NCBI GenBank assembly: GCA_030278955.1
Contig: JAOANR010000010.1
Location: forward strand, 21,358,444-21,422,443
Reading direction: 5' to 3'
Origin: Hygrophila difformis
Taxonomy: Eukaryota > Streptophyta > Magnoliopsida > Lamiales > Acanthaceae
Length of the DNA stretch: 64,000 bases
Below, piece by piece: positions 1 through 11,977 of this stretch; position 1 is the first letter of the stretch; every line of letters begins with the position of its first letter. The notes under the pieces were generated by a model. That model was given only the letters and a program-made list of their open reading frames with translations, did not search any database and was not told the origin of the DNA. Both the position numbers and the translations under genes were made by a program.

Positions 1-173
1 ATGTATTAAGAGCATATTCATACCCTCCTATATATCATAGAAAGTACCAACTTATAAACCGATACATTCGAACAAAAGTACCCTTTCTTAATTATTTGCA
101 GAATAGGCATAGGATACATCTAGGGTCGTATTTGAATACCCTACTTCGTCTTTGACATTAATTATTACCGTAG

Positions 174-349
174 ATTTCTTTTTTTTTTTTTTTAAAGAGT
201 GGCACTCATTTATCGGCAAAGTTGTGGGAGCTCAAATCACACAAATTACAAAGGAGATAAAGGGGATGGATAGGGGCCGGGTGGGAATCGAACCACAACC
301 TATGGTTGGGAGACGGGGGACTTGACCACTATGGTAAGTCTCCAACCCC
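174..349 (-). mobile_element. tRNA-derived SINE, complete
   Basis: Read on the minus strand, the element begins GGGGTTGGAGAC, carries a tRNA-like box A (plus 320-337, core AGTGGTCAAGT) and a perfect box B GGTTCGATTCC (plus 284-294), then a ~90-bp body, and ends in a poly(A) tail seen as poly(T) at 179-193. An 11-bp target duplication TATTACCGTAG lies at 163-173 and 350-360. These are the hallmarks of a Pol III SINE inserted by LINE-type target-primed reverse transcription. It encodes no protein. It is too short and divergent outside the boxes to be a tRNA gene. Confidence 0.9.
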
Positions 350-372
350 TATTACCGTAGGTATATATATTA

Positions 373-631
373 CTCCCTCCGTCCCATTTAAGATGTCTTA
401 TTTGATTTCTGCACACAATCCAATGCACTTTTTAAATCGATCATATCTCAAAATATATAAGTAAAAATTATGTGAAATATATATATTCTAAAACTACACG
501 ATTAGACGAATCTAACAAGACCGAACTCGACTATTTTTTTCAAATACTTACTTGCAATAATATTGAGTCAAAGTTAAACAATGAACAGTGTCAAAAAGTC
601 AAACAAGACGTCTGAAGTGGGACGGAGGGAG
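373..631. mobile_element. Stowaway-type MITE
   Basis: Terminal inverted repeats CTCCCTCCGTCCC and GGGACGGAGGGAG are flanked by TA on both sides (371-372 and 632-633), the Tc1/mariner target duplication. The 259-bp interior is AT-rich and non-coding. The interior word AACTACACGATTAGA recurs in the truncated copy near 44.3 kb, so both belong to one subfamily. Confidence 0.9.
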
Positions 632-633
632 TA

Positions 634-2097
634 TTATAAATGAATGGTATTTAAATGACAGAGGGTATAGTCAAGACTGTATGGGGATTTATGAGGGATT
701 AGGTGTGTGATGTTCAAAGAACATACATACATACAAACATAAAACTAAGATGAGCATATTTTCATGTGGTAAATAAAATAATAAAATAATTTTTTAGCTG
801 CGATGATTTGAGAGGACATGTCGTCGACAATTGACAGCAAGACTTTGTATTTTCTATTTGTAGAAAAATGAGGTGTGAAGGAACAATATCTTACAAACAT
901 ATGAGGGGTTGTATACATAGTTGTTGTATGGGTTTTTTGACTACATTACACCCGTAGTTGTTGTAAAGTGATAAGTTTTTAAAATTCGGGGTCCCTTAAA
1001 GCTATGCCATGATTACCCTAGTGAAATTGGTTTTTATTTCATTTTTGATGTTATTTGTTTGGTACACTCTTCTATGTTTCATTTGATGAGCAAAGTTTTG
1101 AGCTACCTTATTCGATATCAAATTATCTTTTATCTTCTAATAATGATAAATAAAAAGTTACACTCATTTTTTTTATTTTTTATTTTTCATGAAAATAATG
1201 ATGTATTGTATTCATCATGGTTTTATGATTTGTGTCCGACGCTCATTGGTTTAATATGATCACACATAGGTTAAGCGTATAAATAACGAAGGAAAAATCT
1301 TGTAATGATGCAGTTCTTGGATCCAATTAAGATGTTTTTTATGCTTTGCAAGTGTATTTGATTTGAAAATACTAGGAAAATTTGTGCTGGGTGCGGTTGC
1401 AGGTTTTTCATCTTCTTCATTCCTAGACAAAAGAAAAGAATATAGGAAATTGATGTTTGATGCTACTTAAGCTAAAGAGCTTTGATGCCTAGACAGGGTG
1501 TTATTAATCTATCGACCCGAAAGTGAGGTTTATCCTACAAATCAATATGAGCTCTTTTATATGTGTTTTGGTCTCATTCAAGTAAACTTTGTAAGTCTTC
1601 TTCAACTACCCTACAACTAATCCAAAGCTACCGCATTTACCCATGAAGTTTTATAGGATGACTATCAATAAATTTAAAGAAATGTACCTTATTTGCATAG
1701 TAGTTTTTTTTCACTCTTATTAAGTTTGGTGGTTTACTACTTTTTAAATTATCCGGAATTGTACATTAATTACTAGTAGATAGATTATCAGTTTATCACC
1801 TTTGAAATTATTTGGAATGTATATTAATGTGTTATGAAATCTTATCTGGAATGTACAAAGTAGAGATGAATAAAAAAAAGCATTATACGAAGATGTAATA
1901 AAGAAGAAAACAGTAGCACACCAGAGAATAGAGTGGAAAGGTTGTTGAAGAGTGACATAGATATTTTAGATTAATAAAGCCCGTAATAAGTATCAAAGTT
2001 CTTATATAAGTGGAAATATTAAGATTCTCAATAACTTAGATTACTATATAACAAACACTCCTTAAACATAGACCAATATAATTTAAATACTATAATA
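634..2097. other. Intergenic AT-rich stretch, no gene seen
   Basis: No reading frame here resembles a known protein. The longest open frame (66 codons from 1059) is AT-rich, hydrophobic and has no supporting context. I see no repeat ends or RNA gene. Confidence 0.6.
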
Positions 2098-2099
2098 TA

Positions 2100-2289
2100 C
2101 TCCCTCTGTCCCATTCCAAATGTCCTACTTACTATTTTTGGATGTCCCATTACAAATGTCTTCTTTCTTTAAATAGAAATAATTTTCCCCTCCAACAACT
2201 ATGTGGACCCCACCATATACTCACAAACCAACTCTACCTTAATTCTCGTGCCCAACAGTAACAAGACACTTGGAGTGGGACGGAGGGAG
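2100..2289. mobile_element. Stowaway-type MITE
   Basis: A 190-bp element with ends CTCCCTCTGTCCC and GGGACGGAGGGAG, flanked by TA at 2098-2099 and 2290-2291. Its interior differs from the 373-631 copy, so it is another subfamily with shared Stowaway ends. Confidence 0.88.
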
Positions 2290-2998
2290 TATATTACTTG
2301 CAGGTAACAAGCACACACTTTAAATCAATCCGGTTCCGGTACAACCCATTCAAGAACCTTTAGGTGCAGACATCATAGAAAAGACATCTCGCATCACATA
2401 ATATATATCTGAGTATCACATTTTTGGCATCACACAACACATCTCTCCCAACACACAAAATACATCATTTCATACATCACACAACACAACTCCCACATCA
2501 CACACATGGTGACTGCATGTGCAGCCACCTGCACACTAACCCCTTCCACTTTAAATTATATTTGGGAACATTACATGCCATATGCCCAAAATAAAGCTAA
2601 CGCCTAAAACCTAACATAACGAGTATAGCAGTGCACATGATAAACAAAATACTTCACTTCTTTAACATTAATCTTGAACATTCGCTCACACAAAATGTAT
2701 AAAAGAAAACAATAGAGTTAGTATAGGTGATGACGCACAGGAGTTTTGTGATGGTTTCAAGTCACAACTCGCAATATTAACCATTGAAGGCATGAGAACA
2801 AATATTGTTATTCTGATGTGCTGACATTTTTTGTGATGGAGAACAAAGATTTTGTGATGTCTGACAAAAAATTATTTACAGAAGGGAACTAAAATTATTT
2901 AAAACTAAAACCAGCACATCATAAATATGGTCTCGCACATCAGTGGCGGAACTAGAAATTTGATCAAGGGTTGTCAAAATTTAATTAAACACTCCCTA
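2290..2998. other. Non-coding, TCACA-rich stretch
   Basis: No gene is visible. Words such as GCATCACA and CATCACACAACA recur between about 2390 and 2520, and a GCACCTGCAC-like motif near 2520 has relatives near 3830 and 35.54 kb. This suggests remnants of an unclassified dispersed repeat whose ends I cannot define. Confidence 0.35.
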
Positions 2999-3181
2999 GT
3001 CCCTACGTCCCATCTAATACGACGTGTTACTATTGAGTACAATAATTAAGCTAGAGTTAATTAATGAGAAGATGATGGGGTGTACATCATTTTAAGAGGA
3101 TAAAAAATATTTTTACTTTTAAAAACAAAACATTTATGATGAAATATCCAAAAATAGTATGGAGACTTGGGACGGATGGAG
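2999..3181. mobile_element. Degenerate Stowaway-type MITE
   Basis: The ends GTCCCTACGTCCC and GGGACGGATGGAG are imperfect inverted repeats of the Stowaway type, flanked by TA (2997-2998 and 3182-3183). The AT-rich interior is non-coding. More diverged than the two copies upstream, so probably older. Confidence 0.7.
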
Positions 3182-4206
3182 TAGTACAATATTGTGCAAA
3201 AATCATCAAGGTATATTCTTTTATAAATAAAAATAATCATACAACTGCCATTTTTTGAAAGTAATTCATAACTTTATCTATATGACTATATCTACCTCCT
3301 CTAATAATTCATAACTTCATTCAGCATTTCATTAATTACTTATACAATTACAAAACTCGAATTTGACAATTGTTATAACAGAAAATGCATTTTTGAAGTG
3401 GCCACAAGTAAAATTAAGAATAGTTTTATAAAAAAAAATACGCCAAAGGAAAAGTTTTGTTTTTGTCATTTTCAACCAATCTCTTAGTAAGTCCACAAAC
3501 ATCACTTACATCGAAAAAATTGGGATCATTTATAATATCTCTATTATAATTATCAAGTTGATTTTCAAACATTCTCAATATTAATAAACTCAAATGAGCA
3601 ATATGTAGCTAGCCAACTTTAGAGAAGAATAAAAGGGTTTGAAATTGGAGAATATTGAATAAATAAAAATTGGCTTATTTATTAAAATATTATTTTTATA
3701 TTATAAATGAAAAATCAAAAAATTATTTTTTTAAATTTTTTTTACGGGGACCCCTAGCACCATAATGGTACCGTCATTGCCTATGATGGAGACATCACAA
3801 AATATAATCTCGCATCATACAGCTTCAGGTGCAGTTAGCTACCTGCACTGTGACCATTCCCAAAACAAAAGATGCACCATCATTAAATATCAAATGTGTC
3901 GGCGGCCCTAATACTTTTGAAACCCAAATTTAAGGAATATGTTACACTTAAGTGTGCAACGTACTATCACACTAGGAGGCAATGAAAATTCACTTCAAAG
4001 ACTCCACAGGTAAAACAACCTAATGTTAACAACATTTTCCTTCTTTCTCTTTATTCGGTCATGAAAACACTAAATTATTTACCTATCTTGAATTTTGTGA
4101 ACCTTTAGATGTCCCAAGTTTTGTAAACCCTTTTTGATAGGTCACCTCTTAGATGTAAAAAGCTACTATAACAATCTTTTTCTCTTAGTATGTTACGGTA
4201 TTTAGA
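3182..4206. other. Intergenic AT-rich stretch, no gene seen
   Basis: Nothing coding is recognisable. A GCACCTGCA-like word near 3830 echoes the one near 2520. No complete transposon ends were found. Confidence 0.5.
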
Positions 4207-4379
4207 GGGTGTTTGGATAAACGATATGAATCTGATTATTTGATTATTGCTTCTTCTTTTTTCAAAAACAATTAATTAATTATGCAGTTTCCTTTTGAAG
4301 CGGTTAAACTTATTATTTGTATTTTGAAAATACAATAATCAGATAATCCTTTTTTTTCATATCGTTTGTCCAAACACCC
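4207..4379. mobile_element. hAT-like MITE
   Basis: A 173-bp sequence bounded by GGGTGTTTGG and CCAAACACCC. The inverted repeats continue imperfectly inward (ATAAACGATATGAATC against CATATCGTTTGTCC). Terminal words of this kind are common in plant hAT-derived MITEs. The flanks (CGGTATTTA and CGGTAAATA) are similar but not an exact 8-bp duplication, so the superfamily assignment is tentative. Confidence 0.6.
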
Positions 4380-4987
4380 GGTAAATATTGCCACTCATGT
4401 ACATAATTAATATGCTACCCCACGTCTTCGTGGTTTAAATTATTTTGGCCATTTTAGATTATAACTATGAACATAATTAGCTCTTGCTTGGTTTCTTGAC
4501 TAAAATTTTCCTATATCTAATGAAGACAAGGACTTTTGAGTAAATTGCTTTCGAGTATTTTTTTTAAAAAAAAAAGTTGTATTTTATTTAAATAGCAAAA
4601 CATAACGTTGACAATAATATCATTTATTAATATACACAAACTGCAACAAAAAATAAAAAATAAAATAAAAGTTTTCTTAATTAATTGTTGAATTTTCATC
4701 AGAAGGTTGAAATTGTACCTGTACATAATACACACACATATATATGGGCTATCTTTCATTGTCGGGTGCTATTTTAAATAAAAATGCTAGTATTATAAAC
4801 TCTAATGTAGGATTTGTAAAAACCTTGCTTCTTGTTCGTTTATATGAGCTACGACCCTGCATTCACAAAAGGTTCAAATCTGAAACTTCACATAAAGTTT
4901 TAGAACCCATAATCGCTTAAGCCAATTTATGTTGATATTTCATATGCATATTTTAATAACTTAGGTTTATGAATTAGGCTGATACGC

Positions 4988-5145
4988 CACAAGAATTTTC
5001 TATTTTAGCGATCGAAATTTTTGGTAAAATTTGATCATTAAAGAGGTAAGCGACCGAAATTCGTTAACAACTATAATTTTAGCGACTGAACATCGCGTTA
5101 GCAACTATAATTTTAGGGACTGAATGTGGAATTTTTCTAATAGTG
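4988..5145. mobile_element. CACTA-like MITE
   Basis: Ends CACAAGAATTTTC and, reverse-complemented, CACTATTAGAAAAAT resemble degenerate CACTACAAGAAAA termini of En/Spm elements. The interior words AGCGACCGAAATT and GGTAAAATTTGATC reappear in reverse orientation in the copy at 43124-43235. Non-coding. Confidence 0.55.
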
Positions 5146-6023
5146 ATAAAGTATTCATTAGGATAGTTGTGTGTTGATACACAATCGTTTTCTATTGGAG
5201 CAAAAGATGTCTGTATAATTAGTACCGTGTCTAAGGACATTTATTATTAAGTTCAATTATTAATATTGAAAAAAAAAAAAAAAAACCCGAATGGGCGTGC
5301 GTAATGCTACTTACTAGGCAGTGGATTTCACTTCAATATTTTGCCATTAGAATATTAGAAATCATCAAGTAATAGATCTCCATTACAATTTACAAATGAA
5401 CAATAATATGCTTCAGCTAACAAAATCGTTAATTCAAACTACATGCAACTCAATATACTGATACAATGTTATATATTTAAAAATTATAATTGTTATTATT
5501 ATTGTTAGAAAAATAATTTCTCCCTATCATTTGGACATGACACATGAAGACATAGATGAAAATTGGTGCAAAACCAATGTATCTCTTGTAAATGGCAATA
5601 ATTAATTATTGGTGGAGGAACTGAGGCATGAGAGTCAGCTCTTTCCCAGTTCATGAACACAAAATATTCTTTGCATATAATTATTTATATACTTTTTTCA
5701 CTCTTTCAACACATAATCGTGCCATCTAGCTAGAAAACTAAAAGAGCCAGTATCATTTTAATGAATATAATTATTTTTCTTAATATTCAATATAAATATT
5801 TTATTATTGATGAATTGTGCAGTTCAGATCATGACCCATCAAGAGTATGGGGCAAACACACAAACAATATCCTCACCACCTTGGGAATATGGAACAAGAA
5901 ATTTATTAATATATATATATATATAAATTTATATATATTATATTAGCTCATCTTGTCCTTGGCTATATTTTCACACGTTGAGTTTTTCCTTTTTCGCAAC
6001 ACGATGTGGGTTTTCTCAAGAAA
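5146..6023. other. Intergenic stretch, no gene seen
   Basis: AT-rich sequence with a poly(A) run near 5271-5285 and TA dinucleotide runs near 5910. No supported coding or RNA feature. Confidence 0.5.
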
Positions 6024-8327
6024 CTAGAATTTTGACCCGCGCTTCGCGGGCGGTGTTTTTTTTCAAATAAAATCAAGTATTTGTGGTCTTATTATTATTT
6101 GTGCATAAAGTTTGCTTATTTTAAATTCATAACATAGGCGTAGGAAACCATAAGAATCTGTATCATTTTTATCATAAAACATGCGACAAAATAAATAATC
6201 AGTTCATTTCCTCGAGATAATCAAGCTCAATTTCTATATGTATATCTTGATCCAACAATTTCAATAAACCAAACTATTCTAAACCATGAGTACGAATCTC
6301 CACAATTTCAATAAGATAGTATGAGGGATGGATTCAATTAATTATATTATACAAACCATTATTTAGAAGACCTATAAAATATTAGAAAATAAGTTCTTAG
6401 TTGGGAAGAAATTGAAAAATCTTAATTCTTTTGGCTATAACTACAACCCATATATACTGGTGGTAATCATCAGGTTATTCTCATTATATAATTGTTTATC
6501 ATTCTATACAATCAGTTTCATAACATTAAATTTTCTATGAGATCACTTTCTCAGGCTAGCAAAAAAATTTTATTTTCAAGCTCACATATTCATATACAGC
6601 CACTAACCTAAAAAATTGCCAATAAATATGATCAAAAGAAAGGGAAGAAAAAAGCAAACAACTAACTTGTATTCAAAGACAACCAATACCAACTAATTGT
6701 AAAACTAAACCTCATAACTCATAGCCCCACACAACATGAATAGACAAAGTATACAATAAAATATGAAGAAAAATAATATTACTATGTTATTACTAAAGGA
6801 AAATTTCTTGGGCATCATAAGAAAATAACAATAACCTGAAATTGGTCCAATCACAGTGAATGGGGTATGAGCAATTAAATTCAAATAGGAACAGAAATGA
6901 TAGGAGAGAAGTAATTCCATACTATCATTATATAATATTGTAATATAAAAACTATTTATGTGGAGGTGATTATGTATGCAATTAGTATATAGTCATATTG
7001 ACATTCAATAAGAATATGTATGGCATTTGATTTATTTATTTACTTATATATTGTAACTGTCCCGTATATGAATCACTTTCACAATGATTCTCCAATCATA
7101 TTTGTTGTTATTGAATGAATTCAAACTATCATACTTCATTATATTCATAATTTATCTTAATATGAAGATGATTTAACTGTGGAGAATGAATCCAAAATGT
7201 GTGATTGATAATTGAATATAAAATTAGTGGAGAACAATTAGTTACTACAATAAAAAAAATATCCACTTTTTCTACTTACGATTTCAACAAAATTAGCAGT
7301 TTTTCAACTATCATATATTGATTATCTTCCTATTTTCCTTAGTAATAATATATAGCGAATACATTTTTGGCACATCATTAAAAGTATTATGCATGTTTTT
7401 AATGTTATGCACGCTTCGATACACAGAAGGGATCTGTTCTATAGTTATATAATTAATACTTCAGTTTTCATCTTTTTCTTGGCAATTTATCAGCAAATGA
7501 CATTGCAAAATCGACTAATAAAATTTTTGATATTTTTGAGAAACTAAAAAAAAATACAAAATTCTAGATTATGTTCATAAGAAAAATATTTTTTCAATAA
7601 TTTTTTTCTTTATATTATTTTATTTTATTAAAATTATTTTTATGATAAAAAATATATTTAAAAATTAAACCTTATAGAAAAAATAAGGATTGAATTTTTT
7701 GATTAAATTTTTATAACGGATTATAGTTTCTTATTAACTATATATATTTGGATAAATTACTTAAAAGATTATTATTGTTATTATTAATTTTTTTTATTTT
7801 TTTTGGTAAATATTTACACCTATGTATGTCGTCAAAGGTGTGTTCAGACCCAAACAACACATTTTTGATTTTATTATATTGATTAGGTTAATATTTTAGA
7901 CTTGAATTCTAATATATATAATATAATATATATTTGAAAAAAATTACTTATTCAATTAAAGAATTTATAATATATTGGTTTAACTAAATTTGTCATAAAT
8001 ATCAAATATATTATAATTTATTTTTAATTTATATATATTTTTAAAATATATGAAAAGATTTTCTCAAGATTTTCTTATCCTAAAAAATAGATTTATATTA
8101 TCTAAATATAGAATATTTAAAAGATTGATTACGTGACATGTAGGATGATTCAGCGCTGACGTGTAATTATTTTGGATGTGCGTTCTTCTTGATAATTAAT
8201 CAGCATTTATGTGGAAACTTAAGGCATAATTACTGTATAACCCTTAAAGTTAAAAAGAATCAAGTATATTTAATAAGGACAATACAGTCTGCACATGCCA
8301 AAAAGTATTCAGGATTTATTATATAGA
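6024..8327 (-). mobile_element. Non-autonomous Helitron
   Basis: On the minus strand the 3' end shows the Helitron signature: a GC hairpin CCCGCG-AAG-CGCGGG (plus 6036-6050), an AT spacer, then terminal CTAG (plus 6024-6027). The 5' end begins TCTATATAATAAATCC (complement of plus 8312-8327), the usual TC start of plant Helitrons. The flanking host bases give A before the 5' end and T after the 3' end, the expected insertion into AT without duplication. The 2.3-kb interior is AT-rich with no Rep/helicase coding, so the copy would depend on an autonomous partner. Confidence 0.78.
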
Positions 8328-8673
8328 TTATGCGTACTAAATAAGCTATTTTCCAAAAAGCTGGAAAATTCTTGCTTTTTGAAATAGATTATTATAAGAA
8401 TTATGAAATTTACAATTTTATCTTCTTCTTCATTACTGTTAATAGACCCTTTCCAAGTCCATTCCATTTCTTCAGTTTTAACAACCCACGTAAAATCCTC
8501 ACATCTCTACTTTGTAATGACATCACAACTAGTTTTGATGACAGCTAATCGACGTCATGTTTCTTAAATATTTATTTATATTATTTGGATTATTATCTCA
8601 TTTTGAACTTAATTATCTTTAAATATATTTATCAGTGAATATTTATTTTATTATACACCAATGTCTCCATGAA

Positions 8674-8707
<34 letters not shown>

Positions 8708-8894
8708 TAAAATATTTTCAAAGAAATTTAAGTACTAATAAAATACACAATGCCCTTATATGTCTTTTCACCCCCAATCAGTTATTCATTATTAGATAAT
8801 TTTACCAAACATCTTTATATAGCAACAATCTAATCAGCTAGTCACACTATTTAACTGAATCATCTAAATACAAACAGTTAATTAAATCAGCTAT
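8328..8894. other. Intergenic stretch with (ATT)n microsatellite
   Basis: No gene is seen. An (ATT)n run occupies roughly 8674-8704. The last five bases, GCTAT (8890-8894), are the left target duplication of the LTR element that follows. Confidence 0.6.
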
Positions 8895-9703
8895 TGTTAA
8901 CCAAGAAATTTGGATTGAATATTGTTGAGGATTGTTACAAGGTTTACGGAAGGGAACTACAATAATTTAAGCAAAACTATAAAAGAAAGAAAAATTGCAG
9001 AATGGAAGAACATGAATTAAACTTGCAGGAATGAAAAATGCAGGAAGTAAAAATATGAAAGTGCGTCCTCTTGGGGGTGTGTGTAGATGTTCCTTTCCCA
9101 TGCCATCTTTATCCATTTATAGAGGGTGAAGCAGACATATCTCCAGGCTTTAACTGCTGATGATTCCTATCCCTTTGATGGCGCCAGGCATTGATGATAC
9201 CGGATGTTCTCCCTACGTTGTTGACTCCTCTCCCTTTGATGGCGCCTATCATTAATGGCACCGGATCTCTCATGGTTACCTATGTTGTAACGGATGAGTG
9301 TCTTCTTTCGGATAGGATTATGGTAATGACGCCAGTTATTGAAGTTGCAGGATCCTCTCCTTGGATGGTGCCTCAGCCTCCACAATTACCTCCAAGGGTC
9401 GTGCAACCTTTGATGCCTCATGATTTTATCCAAAGTTTTTAATGCTGCCAGGATTTACTTTCCACTGCTTATGGTGCTGCCTCTCACTATGGTTATCATC
9501 CGGATAGGTCGTGAACTAGATGGCGGCTCCTCACCACTTGGCTCTTCACCACTTGGTCATCATCCGGATAAATTTTAAATTGGACTGGGCCTCTCGAAGG
9601 ATTGGGCTAAGCTTAATGGGCCTTTCGATTGGGCTCCTCGGAAAATGGATTGGGCTAAATTCACTGGGCCTAATTCGTTGGGCCTAAAATATTGAGGTTA
9701 ACA
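8895..9703 (-). repeat. 3' LTR of the outer gag-only element
   Basis: An 809-bp terminal repeat, TGTTAACC to GTTAACA. It matches 22047-22840 except for about 16 substitutions (hand count) and a 15-bp tandem gain (CTCTTCACCACTTGG-like) near 9530-9555. A minus-strand TATA element (TATAAA, plus 9116-9121) marks the promoter. The small open frames within it have exact counterparts in the other LTR and are not genes. Confidence 0.92.
9116..9121 (-). promoter_or_regulatory. TATA element in LTR of outer element
   Basis: Minus-strand CTATAAATGG lies just upstream of a CA-rich start region. The other LTR has CTATAAGAGG at the equivalent place, so one of the two TATA boxes has mutated. Confidence 0.5.
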
Positions 9704-9717
9704 GATGCCCCCCTCGC
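9704..9717 (-). other. Polypurine tract of outer element
   Basis: Minus-strand GCGAGGGGGGCATC directly precedes the 3' LTR. The same 14-mer precedes the 3' LTR of the related element at 26877-26890. It is the expected primer for plus-strand DNA synthesis. Confidence 0.85.
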
Positions 9718-9816
9718 GCAATTTGTCTGATTAGCATTTAAAGACAGATCTGCGTGTTTGAATCATAAGCCTGACCCATTAATCCCATTCCAAAAGCCCT
9801 AATCTTAGTTGGCTTT

Positions 9817-11330
9817 TATAAAGAGCCATTTCTTTCCCTTAGGTCAAAATTTTTGGGCATTTTTTGAAATTTTTCTTTCTTCTTTCTTCTCTCAAAATCG
9901 GCGTTCACCACCATAGGAAACCTCAACCGCTGCTCGTTGCAACGCTGCGGTGGTCTTGTCTTTGTTGCTCGGGCACTGTCATCGGACTCGACCGCCGATC
10001 ACTTCACGGAGCTACCATCAACTCCCTCAGCCGCCGTCTAGGAGAGATTTTCAGAGAGCAACCATCGTCTTGGAGGCCGCCGCCTTCGTCCCGGAACCAG
10101 CTCTCGTCCTTGGAGGCCGCCGCCGCCAACTCCCGTCCTTGGTGGCCCGTCTTGCTTGAGCGTCCTTAGAGGCTGCCGCCGCCAACTCCCGTCCTTGGTG
10201 GCCCATCTTGCTCGAGCGCCACCATGTCTTGGAGGTCGTCTTGCTCCAGCCAGGAGGGACGTCCGCCGCCAGCTTTGATCTAGGGAGGGCCTTGCCGCCA
10301 GCCTTGTTGGCCGCCACCTCTCCAGCCGCCAGCATTGGGTCGAGCGCCGCCAGTTTCCCGGGACACGCCACCAGCCCTTCGTTGAACGCCGCCAACCATC
10401 GCTTGCCGCCAACATCCCACGAGCCGCCAGAGTCTTCAAGCGCCGCCAACTCCATACGGGCCGCCATTAACCCATTGCCGCGAGCACAGGCCGCCAACTC
10501 CACGGGCCGCCAGCCTTGATCGCCTGAGCGATGTAGCCGCCGCCAGCCTGATTCTGCTGCCAACTCCTCAATCCCACCGAGCGTCGCCAGTAATTTGAGG
10601 ACGCCGCCAGCTGGAGCCCGCCGCCAGCCTTGATCGGAGCCGCCAGCCAATCGCCGCCAGCCGAACCCGCCGCCAGCCGCCAGCCGGGTGCCGCCATCCT
10701 TGCCAGCCGCCAGCCGCTAGGCCGCCACCCGTGTGCGCCGCCAGCTCCTCTAGTTCGGGTCGCCACTCGCGTTGATCTGTGTCTGCTTGTTTTTTACTCA
10801 TGGATCAGGTTAGCTCTCAGTGCTAATATCTTGTTCTAATGTTTTGTTGCCAGGACTTGTAAACTCGTAGAACATGATGTGTGCGACTATGACTAGAGAC
10901 TAGGATCGTGTTTATGAACTCTTGATTTGCACTGGCATCTTTGTTTCTCAGTCACTAGCTAGCAGTACACGAATGTATGCATTATTAGTGTTGGATGTTA
11001 ATTGAATTTTGGAATCACATGCTGGGGTTGTTCTTGCACTTTATCCAACACTCTAAACTGCATGTATGCTCAGGCAACTTGTTTCGCATCATTAGCTATG
11101 CATCACTAGCTGTAGATGTTAGGTGAACTGGAAATACATTCTTATCTTGAATTGCATCCAACACCATGTTTGTTTGATGATATGTGAACTAACCAAATCA
11201 TATTTGATGAGCATCCCTCAATCGCCTTAGAGAATCATGTCATGCCAGCGATCACTATTATTTCTCATTTGTTCGATTGAGTATCTCTCAAACTCATTGC
11301 ATTTTTTTGACATAGAATTTAGCCGACGAA
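9817..11330 (+). promoter_or_regulatory. Antisense TATA box, CT-rich leader and possible transcript in the outer element
   Basis: On the plus strand, antisense to gag and next to its 3' LTR, TATAAA at 9817-9822 follows a GCCCTAATC word typical of plant housekeeping promoters. A CT-rich leader comes next (9870-9895). An ATG at 9864 opens 101 codons that run into GC-rich repeats with no recognisable domain. A CAG/GTTAGC at about 10807 and a T-rich ...GACATAG at about 11320 could be intron borders. Known Tat-lineage gypsy elements carry antisense additional ORFs at this place. Whether this is one, or a captured host gene start, is inference. Confidence 0.4.
10060..10770. repeat. GCCGCCAGC-word array in outer element
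   Basis: About 700 bp dense in GCCGCCA/GCCGCCAGC words spaced roughly 15-30 bp apart, far more GC-rich than its surroundings. A second, weaker block lies at 11340-11880. Long open frames appear on both strands here (for example 199 codons on minus) but are Trp/Arg/Ala low-complexity readings of the repeat and overlap one another, so I do not treat them as genes. Confidence 0.75.
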
Positions 11331-11977
11331 ACCACACCAGCTGCCAGCCCTAGGTCACCAACTGCCCCGAGGCCGACAACTGCTCCGGCCGCCATCCCCA
11401 GGCCAGCAACTTCTGCCCAGGCTGCCAACTCCATCTGCCCAGGCCGCCAGCTCCAGGCCGCCAGTCTCTTCTCCGGCCGCCAGCACCAGGCCGCCATCTT
11501 CATCTGCTGGAATGCCACCTTGGGACGCTTCGCTGCCTTGTCGTCTGGTGCCACGGCTTTTCAGGTTTTTTCGATCTCTTCGCCTGCTTGTATGTTCACT
11601 TTTTCATGCCGCGCTGCCACCTACGAGCCGCCATTAATGTCTGCTCGCTTGTCGTGCCTTGAGATCCGCTCCCGACCGCCATCAGCTTCACTCCGGGCCG
11701 CCATCTCAACCTGTTCCGAGGGCTGCCACTTGCTCCGGTTTCACGACTCACGTCCAAACCGCCATGCCTCGGAGCTCGTCCGTACCTCGGAGCTCATGTG
11801 TCGGGGTGCCATCCTCAGTCAGGTCGCCGTCCTCAGCCAGGCGCCATCCTCATTCACCAACTATTCGGCCTCCAAGGCCGCTATTGATGGCGTTCCAGGG
11901 CCACTATCCAGGGTTTTTACCACCCAAGGTTATTGCATAGGCCACCACTATTGGTTCGTCTTCCTCTTTATTGTGTT

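Noticed and set aside
284..337. Possible tRNA gene (box A and box B)
   Set aside because: No cloverleaf with a proper anticodon stem; poly(A) tail and target duplication show it is a SINE.
9191..9442. 83-codon plus-strand frame, also found at 22343-22594
   Set aside because: Identical in both LTRs of one element; LTR sequence, not a duplicated gene.
10051..10650. 199-codon minus-strand open frame rich in Trp, Arg and Ala
   Set aside because: It is a reading of the GCCGCCAGC word array; several other frames are equally open, as expected from GC-rich repeats poor in stop codons.
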